DNA from: Typha latifolia
Lineage: Eukaryota > Streptophyta > Magnoliopsida > Poales > Typhaceae
Reading direction: 5' to 3'
Length of the DNA: 64,000 bases
Assembly (NCBI GenBank): GCA_019914945.1
Contig: CM034108.1
Span: 5,094,001-5,158,000 of the forward strand
Below, in pieces: positions 51,401 to 62,312 of the stretch. The position numbers were made by a program, and so were the translations under genes. Below the pieces are notes generated by a model that was not told the origin of the DNA, did no database searches, and saw nothing but the letters and a program-made list of their open reading frames with translations. Within the stretch, counting starts at the first letter, position 1. Every line of letters starts with the position of its first letter.

Positions 51401-54400
51401 TGTGTGATTTCTGTCTGAGAAAGATGATAATCACCATATGAATTGTGTCTGACGATACTGAAGATAATAATCAACATATGAATTTTGTGATGGCTCTAAA
51501 CAATAAATACTCGATGCATAATCATAGGGAGCAGCATTCTCATGACGTCGCTGATATGTATGTAAATTATCAGTTTCTATCTTCAATATTTATGCCTTGA
51601 CTTTTTCCAGTGAATGTAGATGAGATTATCTCATCACCAGGTGTATCATCAGGATTATTACTGGTATTAATAGGTGTGCTATCTCTTGCTGTTGAATGAC
51701 TTGTACCAGCCTTTGCTCTCGTTATGGTCTATCCCAGTATCTTATCTAACTATAAGCTATCTCTATCGTTTAATAATTTGTCCTCTACTTCTCTGATCCA
51801 TGGAGTTAAGAGGTTTTCTTCATCAAAAACACGATTTAAATCAATCAATTGTTAATTTTCTGTCTTCTTAAATTTCTTGCTTAATCTTATATTATAATAA
51901 TAAAAAATTAACTTCTCCAATCTTTCCATTATTAATCGGTTGCGTGTTTTGGTGTAGATTAAGGAGAAAGTAGTTTAATTTTCTTTCATACTATGATGAA
52001 GATATAGTTTGACTTAAATTTGTTTTTGCTATTGGTGCTTCCTCTCATCCATAAGTAGATCACTATTCAATTGGAGTGTTATGATATATAGCTGTAGTAA
52101 TTTTAGTAGTACTAAATTACCCAACTCTCAATCTATGTCTCTCCATCTGAAATTAGAAATATATTATTGCATACATTTAATAAGAAACTGATTATATTAA
52201 AAGTTCAAACTTGAAACAAATAATAATTAAATTATTTAATTGAATCATAATTCATTTCTTTATCGCAAATGATTTGTTTATAAATGTCGGACTCAAGCTT
52301 GTTGATTACCTTTCTAACTTTCAACAAGACTTTAGAATCATTATTGACATTTGTAGATAATGATTAGAAAAATATTCTATTAAAATTTGTAAGTATTAAA
52401 ATTTTTAAATATTCATAAATAAATATAAATTAGTAAATTAAATGTATGCTTACCAATAGCGTGTATATCTCTATATAATTGTCTGTTCTATCTAGAATTA
52501 ATTATCTTCCACCACTTTTATAATTTTTTCTCATATTTTTTTTTAATTGATTATTTTGTTATGTCTATTGCCTCATAATAGAAATCCATCGCAAACTTGT
52601 CATCACTATTATAAGTCGTAAATACTTTGATAAGAGGCTTAAATATTGTGTTTGGCTAGGACTTGGGATCGGCCGAAACTTAAAACCATGCTTAGTAGAT
52701 CATGCTATATGTTCCTTTTTCTTTTCTCTCCTTTTAATCTTTTATTTTTTCCCGTATTCACGAATATGCATCATAACAAGAAGGAAACAAACATTTCAAA
52801 ATCCAAATAAATATCATATGTTTGTTACTGGTCTTGTGTTTCTTCTTAACTACCATTTAGCTGTAATAATAGTAGTTAGATCTACAAACATGATCATGAT
52901 TGTAATTTTGATTTTGCAGATTATATGTTCTGTTAGGAAGCATATTCTTCTTGGAGGTCTTAAGCGTCTACCTTTCACTGTGCCTTCATTAGTTTTCTCT
53001 GCTCTTAAGGTTTGTCTTTGAATTGCTTTTGGTATGCTTTAATTCATTGCTTCATTTTCCTGAAATTAGTTCATCACAGTAGTCTGTTTATCTATGTATA
53101 TGCACAATCATCTTCATCATCATTGTTCTTCTTATAAAATTCATTTCGAATATACGGTGTCTTGAACTAATTCTTATGATTGATTATTGCTTGATGTCAA
53201 CTCTTAGAATCTGTTTAAACATTGACCAAGTCATTCAGGTGAGGCATTGACCTGCTGGAAATTATAAAGCCAGTTGATTGGTACATGGATTTGCCTTATT
53301 GTTCATTTGTCAGTTTGTGCTCTCAAGGAGCAACATGTGAATGTGTAGTGTGAAAGATATTTACCTTAATAGGAAAGAAGCACCAAGGTGATTCGAAATA
53401 AATAAATATACATCTCATGATTCATAAATGGAACTTTGCAATTTAAAGGTAAAGAATCAAGCGTTTGTATGCCAGCCTCTGAAATCAATATGGGGGTTCA
53501 ACTTGAGTAGTGTTGACAACTAGAAACGTCAACTTCCATTTGAGGCTTTTCAATGACTCTTTTCTAGTATAGTAGGCCTCAAAATATGCTGTTATGTCAT
53601 TTTATTATAGACCTACACATTAAATCACATATTTGTTGCTAGGTAGTATTATTTCTCTTGTAAGCAGTAAGTACTATTGTGAAAGACTTGATTGCAGCCA
53701 TTTACTCTATTGGAAGCTAAAGCAAATTTTGTTTGTGTGAAAAGGGAACATTTTTCTGTTTGTCATACAAATCATGCATATCACGCTAATTCATAAGACG
53801 TACAAATATACATGGAAACTTTATTACAATTTTTTAAAGTTTGTTTGACTGTGATAGGCTTACTTACAAGAATTGTGTTGGTATGCAGTTGGTAAGACGT
53901 TTACAAGGTCAGGATGGAGATGTTGTGGGAGAAGAGGTTCCTGCAACACCTAAGAAAATATTCCAAATATTGCATCAGGTTATATTTTTGAATTTTATCT
54001 GAATGTGTGATTAAGTTTAGATTGATGAATGTTGATTAATATGCACAATAGTTGATTTTTAGAAATTGTGATTAATTTCTCAGCAAGACAGACTTCCTCT
54101 ATGGCACTCTCTTTAGGTTTAAATTGGAGGTTTTTCTTATAATAACCTCTTGTATAGGGTGTGTGTGTGCCCACACATAGGGCTATAAGAATAAACAAGC
54201 AGCTTGAACTCGGCTATGGTTGAACTCAGGCTCGGCTCATATATAAATGAGCTGAGCCTAAAACAAAATTACTGGCTCGAAATTTATTTCAAGCCGAGCC
54301 TGAGCACAAGCCGGCTTGCTCAAGCTCGGCTTAAAAAGCTCAAAATTAATAATATATATATATATTAATTTATATTATATAAAGTTATGGTAGTTGAATC

Positions 54401-57400
54401 TTAATTTGATGGCTATCATTTCAGTTAGCTTTATTTTAATAGTTTATTCTTGTCTATTTATTTTTATCCCCAGTTATTTTTGTCACGACCCGAAATTGGA
54501 ATCATGGTCGGCCATGCACCTCAATACGCTTGAGATACATGAAGTCTTACTAATACTTCCTAAGGGTACAATGGCAAGAATAAATGAACGAAGAAAATCT
54601 GCTTTATTAAATTTAAACTAATTGTAATAAACATAACTATTAACCTAAAACATAAAACCAAAAGAGCGGAAAGGTAAATAGGGAGGTCCTAAGTGGAGAT
54701 AGGGTCTCAGTGCATCTCGCTTAGTTGTCACGCTGATTATTACCTGAGATAATAAAAAAAAAGAGAAAAAGAAATCCATGAGCCAACAACTATAATTTAG
54801 TGAGTGGAATCCACTCGAAAACCAAATAAATTCTAAAATTTTATAATGTTAAATAAAATTCAAGCTCAACAATATAAATAACAATTTTCAATAGGCATGC
54901 TCTTAAAAATAATGACAATGATAACAATAGAGTCATAACTTGTAATCTTGCTCAGTTTCAACATATTATCATTTTTTCAATATTTATAATGTTATTTGTC
55001 TCAATGGGTCTATACCTTGTGGATCTACATCAATTAAAAGTGATCTCGAGATGATGCTTGGGACTTTTCTTCATAGTTGATCTAGTTAGGTTATCAGGAG
55101 GTGTCACTATGTGATCAACACACCTTATCTTTTTCATAATCGTTGAAAGAGGTTAGAGTCATCTTAGAAAATTTCTGATTCATCCTGGGATTGTTCCCTA
55201 ACCCCGTCAGAGTCACCTAAAAAAGTCACCGCAGTAATTTGATATAGGACTTTCCCCTAGACTTTCAGATAGACTTGAGTCACTACGGAAAGCCGCAAGC
55301 GATCTATACTGAGACTGTTCTCTAAGTTATTACAAATATTAGTTTTATTTTTTTCCTCACTAAAATTTGTAATTTGCACAAGGTATGACGATGCACTGAG
55401 TATAATGATTGAATGCACACAGAAAATGTAATAAAAAAATTTGCACATAAAAATAAAATAAATAAATTTGCATACAGCATATTACATGGTTTGACAAAGG
55501 TACGAAGTATAATATAAATAATTATGTGAGTGAACCCACTTACCTGAGTTTAGGCAAAATAGCTGAAATCTCTAGCTCACGTGCTAAAAGTCACCACCTT
55601 TAATAATAATAAAAATTTTAAATTAAAAAAATATTAAGATTTTCTACAATTTAACTCAAAATCAATAATTTGGGCCAAAACAAGTCTAATCGGTTGGGTT
55701 GGGCTGCAGTTGGCCTGTAGCCCACCCAACCATATACTTAAATGGATTGGGCTAAAAGCCCAATCTAATTAAGTTAATGAAAGCGAGTTGGGTTCCTTGG
55801 ATTCGGATCCAACCCGACCCGAATCCAAAATTTAAAGGAAGAAGGCCAGACTTCTTCAACTCGAAGGGAAACGAAGGGAGAGAGAGAGAGAGAGAGACGT
55901 CGGCGGTCATCACCAGCGACTGTTCAGCGGCCACCCTCAAGCTCCCCGACGTTCTCACAACGCCATCGTCCTCACGAGATGGAGGAGAAACCGCAAATGG
56001 CGATCAACTCCATGCCCGGCGGCCATGGAGTCGTTTGCTACCACTCACCGAGTCACGAGGGCTCTAGGGAAGCACACCCATGACATGAGGCCAAAGGCAC
56101 GAAGCACTGGCACACGAGCGGTAGCGACTCGAAGCCGCTGGCCGGCTCGATTCATCGATGACTTGCTTCACACTAAAAATAGGTATTTCTATTCTAACTT
56201 ATTAAACTCAAATTAATTATGAGAGCTGGAAGAGGGCTTACCGATGTGTCACGTGGTGGTCTCCGATTGCTCCGGCGGCACTTTGACGGTTCGATTCCAG
56301 GGCAACGATAAAGAAAGAAGATAGGAAAGAAAAGAGGCTAGGGTGGGTGAATAAGATAGGATTATGGTTTTTATTTATAGGTTAGGTTTTAATCCTAATC
56401 CTTAATCCGACTTAGATTCGGAGTGGTCGGAAATCCCGTAGCCACTCCAGTTGCATGACTGAGAAGGAAAGGGAAGGAGAGCTCCACGTGCGCCCTCTTC
56501 TCTCTCAATTTTTTTTTCAGTTCTTACAATTTTAGTACTTTCTTCTTTTCCGAATGAGGCTATGACCTATCCCAGCTCTCATTCCATCTCATTTTGCCAG
56601 CCACTCAAGTATGAAGTACTAATGTTTTTATTTTATTTTATATATCTTCTCTTTGCCCTTGTGATAAACCCATACTATTCTCCTTCCCATCACGTTCCAT
56701 TCTTCTTCAACACAAAATCCAAAATGCAAACCACCATGGCAGCATCATCACCGGCCTTCTTCTCGACGCCGACTGCCACCTGACCCTCCTCTCATCACTA
56801 TTCTCCTAGTAACTCTTCTCTTTCTCTCTCCCTCTCTCAATTTCTTACTCTCTCATCTCTTCTCATTCTCCTGCTACTCTTCTCTTCTCCTTTCATTTGT
56901 CCTCATTCTCCCACCTCTCTTCTCCCTGACGCTGACGAGAGCAAATAGCTGACGCTAACCTCTCTTTCCTCTATTCCTCCTCTTTTCTTGGCTCGTTTCT
57001 AGCTCGAGCCCGGCTCGGGCTCGAATTTATTCGGCTCAAGCTTGGCTTAATTTTGAGCCGAGCCTGAGCAACTCCAAGCTCGGCTTGTTTACACCCCTAC
57101 CTGCACATGCATACCTGTGTTTCATATGTTTCTGTAAGAACCAAAAATAGGCTGTCTTGCTTATGTGTGGTCTGGGGGGGATTTATGTAACTTAAACTTC
57201 AATTTTGAAGAGGTTGTTCCAATTCTTGAAGTCATGACCTATTGGATACTATGGGAATCCATTACTGCAACACCATGTGCTGCCCTCTAATGTTTCATAA
57301 AGCTAATTATTTATATCAAACTTCATGCAAATTGCGGATCCACTCACACTAAACTTATATACACATCAAAATGATTGAAGGTCCTCTCTGTTGATCATTA

Positions 57401-60400
57401 TATATGCCATTATACTTATTTATATACATACTAAAAGCAGTTTTTGCATGCAGAAACACACATTCACAGTTAAACTATAAGGCCTAATTTTGGATTTTGG
57501 TGATTAAAAATTATCAAATTTACTTTCAATGCCAAAGATAACTTGAATATAACAGATTTTGAGCATAGATCAGAATAAGTCTATTTTTTATTATTGCATG
57601 TTGTCTATGTAGAGGGTGTGTTGGGTGCAATGCTGGATTGAAGTGCTACTCTTAATGGATCCTATGGATAAGTCTTTCATAGGAATCCTCACCATGTTGT
57701 GTTTTGTTGGAATAATGTACCATGTAGGAAACAAATGGACTCATGGAACTGAAAAGAGAATTTCCTCTCAAAGCAGTCATGCCCTTCCAGTTAAATCAAA
57801 CTAGTTCTTAGGGAGGAAGATGTTCTAAGTTGGAGGGATAGCAAGGAGGAAAAAGTGGGTTGGGTGGAGGTGAAAAAAGTTGCCGAGTGAGAGCAGTGGC
57901 GAAAAGATGAGGTGCAGGGGGAATGAAGAGGATATGGGGGGTGCAGGGGGGAATGAAGAGGATATGGGGGGTTGTTAGAGTTCTAGTGAGCGCAATAGGA
58001 GAGCTAGAGGCTGCATCAAGGATTGGCATGTGATGATGACCTGAAACGACAATGTTTGGAGGTAAAGTAGGATAATGGAATCCATGAGAGAAGGAAAGGA
58101 AGATATGACGGGTTGGTTAGTGGAATTTTATCGCAGCGATGCTAGGGAAAGAGGTTGGAATTGGGAATATAGTCATTTGATGGGAAGATTATGACTGTGT
58201 AGGCAATACTAGTCTGTAGTGGGGGTCATAATTGCTATGCTAGTGGCATGGCCTTGACACACCCGAAAAAAGATATTTAGGCCTTTTAGGGCCTCGAATA
58301 GCTTTCAGTGGCTAAATCAAAAAGCTTTGGCCTTAGAAAATCAGTGAAACAATAAATTAATGGCATAGAAATAGGAACATAAGTCATCGTCAAGACAGAC
58401 GTTTCTTAAGAGTTCAAACTAAAACTTGTAGGGATATTCGATTCATATTGGATGAGAAAATTGTGCTCGAACTGGCTTGACCTGATTTGAATTAGGTTCT
58501 GGATAGAATTAAGCACGTAATTTGCAAGGATGATTTCAGATGATCTAACCATTGGATCCTCTTGGAATTTACGTATATTGTCCCTCTAGAAGAGAGTTCT
58601 CCAACGGATTTAAGATTTCAGGGTTTCGCCGATTAGATCTTGAGTTATCGACCAAACAGTGGCCGAAGGTTATGATAAGTTCTGCACAATCCAAGAGAAA
58701 CAGAAGGCCAACCCTTAGGGACAAGGGTGGTGCGGCTCACGATTAGAGATTAAGAGCTAGTAGATACCTTACCAACGGAAGAAGTGGCGCAGGTTGGTGA
58801 AGATGGAGGTGCAAGAAGTTGTAGCTGTCAGCTAAGATGAGAGGGGAGATAAGGGCAACCAAGCTTAAGCCAAATACTTAATAGTTGATTGCTTTTTTAA
58901 AATTAAGGGTGCACTCCACATATATAGATGCTAGTCCTAAATTGACTTAAATTAGGATTTGCCTTAAGGATTTATATTGAAGATAAATATGACTTAACTA
59001 AATAAGTCTTTCTTATTTTTTTCAGAATGTTTTTTTATTTCTACCACAGATAGAGTCCAAATTAAAAGATAATTTAAATACGAAGATTGTAGATCATGAC
59101 GTTATCCAAGTAGTTTCATAATATTTGGACGTTATATGAATATCTTATGAATATTTTTTTAAAATTATGTTGAAGTTAACTAAACTGAACTTAGCTAATT
59201 AAATAAACTCTAATTAAACCACATAAGTAGAATAAATAAGATAACGAGACTTGATCCATTGAGCCCATTATTCCCTTGATGTGATCCGATCTGACCCGGT
59301 TCGTATCACCGATCTGACCCGTTTCGTATCACATCTAAATGGTTGATCCGAATCATGGTGTATTGGACTCCAATTTGATGATTTCACTACTCTCTTTGGA
59401 TTTTATGTAGTTGGCAGCAATTGGGGAACCCAATATTATATTATTGCTGCATGGATTATCGTGACGGCATCACATGCTGTAGTGACTGGGTGCTGGCATG
59501 TGACACCAATGCTGTCATTGGCACCCCTTGAATCTGGTATTAAGTATGATTTGCAGCCCTAGGTCATCACACAGGAAGAAAGGTCATCATATAATCTGCG
59601 CGAGAAATAAGTAACAATCTGCATTTTCAAAGCAAAACTTGGCTTACCACTCAGAGCAGATCTTGCGAAGTAGCTCACCGCCTGCTTTGAAGAAAGCATA
59701 CTGTAACTTATTTCTCAGGATCTGCTATAGGTGTATCATGAGATATGCTTTATTTTTCCTGTTATGGTTCTGAGAAAAGGATGGCAACTATGTTGAGGAA
59801 TAAGCATGCTGGCAAAGAGCCAGTGGAACAAGTATGGCTGTGGCAGAGGAAGCAGTGAAGGTGGCTGCAACAGTAAAGGGAGGCATCTCTCTTCTACATT
59901 AATGCAGAAGAGAGGCAACTTCGGACATACCATGCTTGCAGCAAGGCTGGCATGGGCGAAGCCAGTCTTGGTGTCTAAAGTGTGGTGCTGCTAGCTTAGC
60001 CTGGTTTGGTTGGTTGCAAGAAACATCAGAGAGCAGCAAACTAGGCAAGTGAATTGGTGCCCAAGATGCTTCCCTTATAGAACACACCACAGGAATGTCC
60101 ATTCCTGTAGGAAAATCACACACTATACATCTACACACTCAGAAAATCCTCCTTTGCTATGTATTCAATTTGGAAGAGAAGTGGTGGGAGAACAAGTCTT
60201 ATTGGTATCCAAGATGTTTTCCTCATAGAAGATGAGAAAAGATGAAATGGGTCGATCTTTTCCTGCATTTCTGGTTAAGAGAAGTAGGTTCTTTGGTTCT
60301 CTTCTGTTTTGAATCCTTGATTGGTAAAAGATGGGTAGATATACACCATAGGAATGATTCAAAGGTAGGGAGAGTTTAGGCTGTTAGCATGCGGTAGGAT

Positions 60401-62312
60401 AATCACACCATATATCTGCTATGGCAGCAAATATTACCTTTTTAAGTCCATGTTTCTATGTACTCCTGTAGAAATTATCTTGCACGATACAGTCAATCCT
60501 AGTGCCAGTGCTGATCACTTCAGGAAAGTAGGGGGGTTCTCGAGGGGACGACCAAAATAGTACCTGGAAATATTGTCTTCCAAATTGCAGCATTGGTGAT
60601 CATTTGATACGTGTTTCTCTCTTTCTATTTGATACTTGTATTAATATTTTATATGTGTTTGCACATTTCACCGGCCCATTAACATTGACGAAAGATTCTT
60701 TTTCTTGTTTCTGTCTTATATATCATCTTGCCCTTCCATACACTTATAAATTCTAAATGATTTTGCAGACCATTGAGGCATTGTCATCTGTTCCTTCTCC
60801 AGAACTTGCACTAAGGTTATACTTGCAATGTGCAGAGGTGCGTCAGTTCTGTTTATGTCTATTCTTTTCATTTCTCCATTCAGCTTTTTTGCCATAGTGT
60901 GTCTTTTATGTTTCAGGCTGCCAATGATTGTGACCTAGAACCTGTTGCATATGAATTTTTCACTCAAGCATTCATTTTATATGAAGAGGAGATTTCAGTA
61001 AGTATCCAAGACTCCAAACCTTCTAGTATTGACTTTTCCCTTTTGAGCAAGGCAACATGAGTCACATTCCTTGCATTGCTAGAGTTCTGTCATGTAAACA
61101 TCTATATTCTCTTCGGTTCTCATTAATGTGTTCAATGGGTATATTCTTCTGAACAGGATTCAAAAGCACAGGTGACAGCAATTCACTTAATAATAGGAAC
61201 TTTGCAGCGGATGAACATATTTGGGGTTGAGAATAGAGATACACTAACACACAAAGCAACAGGGGTATGCGCCTTCTTTTACTTTTCTTATCACTGGAAC
61301 CTCTTCATTATCACCAGTTGAGAAGAGAATCTCTTGAGATTATTCTTTTTTTTTCCCTGTTGGACTATCTCCTCTTAGATCATGAATAGACATTTTTTCC
61401 CTTGACTTGTGCAGTACTCAGCAAAACTTTTAAAGAAGCCTGATCAGTGTAGAGCTGTATATGCATGTTCTCATCTCTTCTGGGTTGATGATCAGGATGG
61501 GATAAAGGATGGTGAAAGGTGAAGCAGTGCATCTGCTATTTTTTTCGCAACGTTTCGTCAGGCATCAGCATAGCAAGAGTGTTTTCCACTAACATAATTC
61601 TGACTGCATACTATCTTTTATTATGTTCAACTGACTTCCTGCTTTCTAATTAGCCTTACCATTTACTCTTCGAGGATCTTGCCCCTTTGCCATAACCATT
61701 TATTGTTAGTTCTTTTGTGTCCCTATAGTAAAGTTTTCCTGTGTTTCTTCATCCAATCTTTAGAAATTACGCCAATGAATAGAATGACATATTTGGAAAA
61801 TTTAATGATTTCATCTTATCCTTCTCCAAACTTCTATTAATGTTTAAGCCTTAATATTCAACTTCTCTTCATGCTAGCTGTGATCTGCTTCCTGTTCCAG
61901 GGTCCTCCTTTGCTTAAAGCGTGCTTTGAGGATTGCAAATGCTGCTCAACAGATGGCGAATGTTACAAGGGGAAGCAGTGGGTCCGTTGCACTCTTCATT
62001 GAAATACTGAACAAGTATGTATTTGTAGAACATAATCTTCTATTTTCCTAGAGTACAGCGAGATCCGAAATAATCTGAATTTTTTAAATTTTTTGCAGGT
62101 ACTTATACTTCTTTGAGAAAGAAAATCCTCAGATCACAAGCTCTGTAATTCAAGGTCTGATCGAATTGATCACGACTGAGATGCAAAGCGACAATGCAAC
62201 TTCTGATCCATCTGCTGATGCTTTCTTTGCCAGCACACTTCGATATATTCAGTTTCAGAAGCAAAAGGGTGGATCTATGGGTGAAAAATATGAGTCCATA
62301 AAAGTTAATTGA
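36447..62312 (+). CDS. VPS35: Retromer subunit VPS35
   Basis: Twenty-two coding exons: 36447-36548, 36627-36723, 36799-36925, 37695-37880, 40215-40302, 40501-40557, 40642-40731, 40811-40933, 42962-43036, 43118-43177, 46443-46559, 46903-47142, 47218-47283, 47508-47597, 52920-53009, 53889-53978, 60769-60837, 60917-60997, 61157-61264, 61415-61518, 61901-62014 and 62099-62312. They sum to 2388 nt (795 aa), close to the usual plant length of about 790. The protein has the family PRLYLL motif (residues 107-112; VPS26-binding in known VPS35) and [13 protein letters not shown], followed by the helical-repeat C-terminal half. VPS35 is the scaffold of the retromer core that returns vacuolar sorting receptors from endosomes. 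Every key block I expect is present, so the gene looks intact. Introns 4, 8, 10, 14 and 16 are very large and carry transposons. Which paralogue (A, B or C) is not decided. Confidence 0.95.
37981..38577. other. GC-richer repeat-like insertion in VPS35 intron 4
   Basis: A block with gcggatgtggccacc, gcgggtcaaagtgaagcgggtcag and a Glu/Arg-rich-coding-like stretch interrupts AT-rich intron sequence directly before the LTR fragment. Its composition resembles the hAT-type shells elsewhere in the window, but I could not pair its ends. Confidence 0.3.
38578..39690 (+). mobile_element. LTR fragment in VPS35 intron 4 (copy 1)
   Basis: It starts TGTCATGACCC and runs parallel to the solo LTR at 54481 (shared words: gcttgagataca, cttactaatactt, gtggaatt/cc cactya, gatctataccct/ctataccttgtgg, atgtgagtgaacc). 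Similarity stops near 39690, so the 3' half is missing. Same orientation as VPS35. Confidence 0.7.
41002..41158. repeat. Tandem duplication, about 78 bp, VPS35 intron 8
   Basis: 41002-41076 and 41078-41158 share gaggtct.tttgagcattc, ttggtttacaatgttca and aacactatgtgacaatttga. The second copy has an extra ttggttata. Confidence 0.9.
43588..44436. mobile_element. MITE family copy A, VPS35 intron 10
   Basis: The left terminus aaggattgccatgcc and right terminus ggccatcctt form an inverted repeat. gggtgaaa flanks both sides (43580-43587 and 44437-44444), indicating an 8-10 bp target-site duplication. The interior shares taaaacctatatta and tctttagat words with copies B and C. It has an extra block starting tgtaacacctcat near 43992. 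No coding. Confidence 0.65.
45087..45248. mobile_element. Tourist-like MITE, VPS35 intron 10
   Basis: A 162-bp element with inverted ends ggccttgtttgctttgag (45087) and ctcaaaccaaacaaggcc (ending 45248), the classic Tourist/PIF-Harbinger terminus. Flanking trinucleotides are tca and tcg, a decayed 3-bp duplication. Confidence 0.75.
45648..46283. mobile_element. MITE family copy C (inverted), VPS35 intron 10
   Basis: Starts gatggccatgttgatag and ends attgccatgctgatgg. Its interior is the reverse complement of copies A and B (taatgtaggttttaatac, ctaaagataaa). Same family, opposite orientation to copy A in the same intron. Confidence 0.6.
48301..48822. repeat. Tandem duplication, about 260 bp, VPS35 intron 14
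   Basis: 48301-48579 and 48580-48822 share acacaatttcactagtacct, aacttgctccata, taatgagagta, ctagataaaagac, ctgtttctctttc and aaggatgttgata in the same order, with small indels. Confidence 0.88.
49547..50142. mobile_element. MITE family copy B, VPS35 intron 14
   Basis: The left end atggccgtgctagtggca pairs with the right end tgtcaactaacacggccat. The interior (ttaaaacctacattataat, tgtatctttagatttt, aatgacttactttatga) aligns with copies A and C. It is about 600 bp and lacks the additional block seen in copy A. Confidence 0.65.
51560..52110 (-). pseudogene. hAT transposase C-terminal remnant
   Basis: The minus strand reads, with stops, STYG.EAPI (about 52075-52030), a YERKLNYF stretch (about 51990), then [20 protein letters not shown] (about 51960-51900), matching the hAT dimerisation-domain signature (normally W..YG...P, CERNWS, HTKxRNRL, KL.....N.RL). 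Acidic sequence follows (about 51700). The N-terminal part and DNA-binding finger were not found. It lies in VPS35 intron 14, antisense to the host gene. The host element probably spans about 50990-52690. Confidence 0.7.
54178..57099. mobile_element. hAT-like element with CTCGGCT repeats, VPS35 intron 16
   Basis: The left end tagggctataagaataaaca (54178) pairs with the right end cttgtttacacccct(a), ending 57099. Flanking 8-mers cccacaca and cctgcaca match at 6 of 8 positions. Both subterminal zones are crowded with ctcggct/agccgag words in inverted orientation. A 2048-bp solo LTR is inserted in it. Without that LTR it is about 0.87 kb and non-coding. Confidence 0.7.
54481..56528 (+). mobile_element. 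Solo LTR (2048 bp), VPS35 intron 16
   Basis: It starts TGTCACGACCC and ends TTCTTACA, flanked by identical atttt pentamers at 54476-54480 and 56529-56533. No internal retroelement sequence or second LTR is present, so this is what remains after LTR-LTR recombination. A TATA-like tttttatttatagg lies at about 56370. The first 1.1 kb matches the fragment at 38578-39690. Confidence 0.8.
57911..57971. repeat. 30-bp tandem duplication
   Basis: The unit gtgcaggggg.aatgaagagg atatggggg occurs twice back to back in VPS35 intron 16. Confidence 0.92.
58255..59333. mobile_element. Possible LTR or transposon fragment, VPS35 intron 16
   Basis: It begins TGACACACCCG and could end at cgtatcaca (59333). It has a TATA-like catatatagatg at about 58918 and a short repeat near the end (ctgaccc.gttcgtatcac twice). 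It follows a MITE-like start (gctatgctagtggcatggcc at about 58236). No target-site duplication was found, so this is tentative. Confidence 0.3.

Noticed and set aside
55777..56216. Overlapping open frames in VPS35 intron 16
   Set aside because: They lie inside the solo LTR and are explained by its GC-richer second half; no domain is visible.
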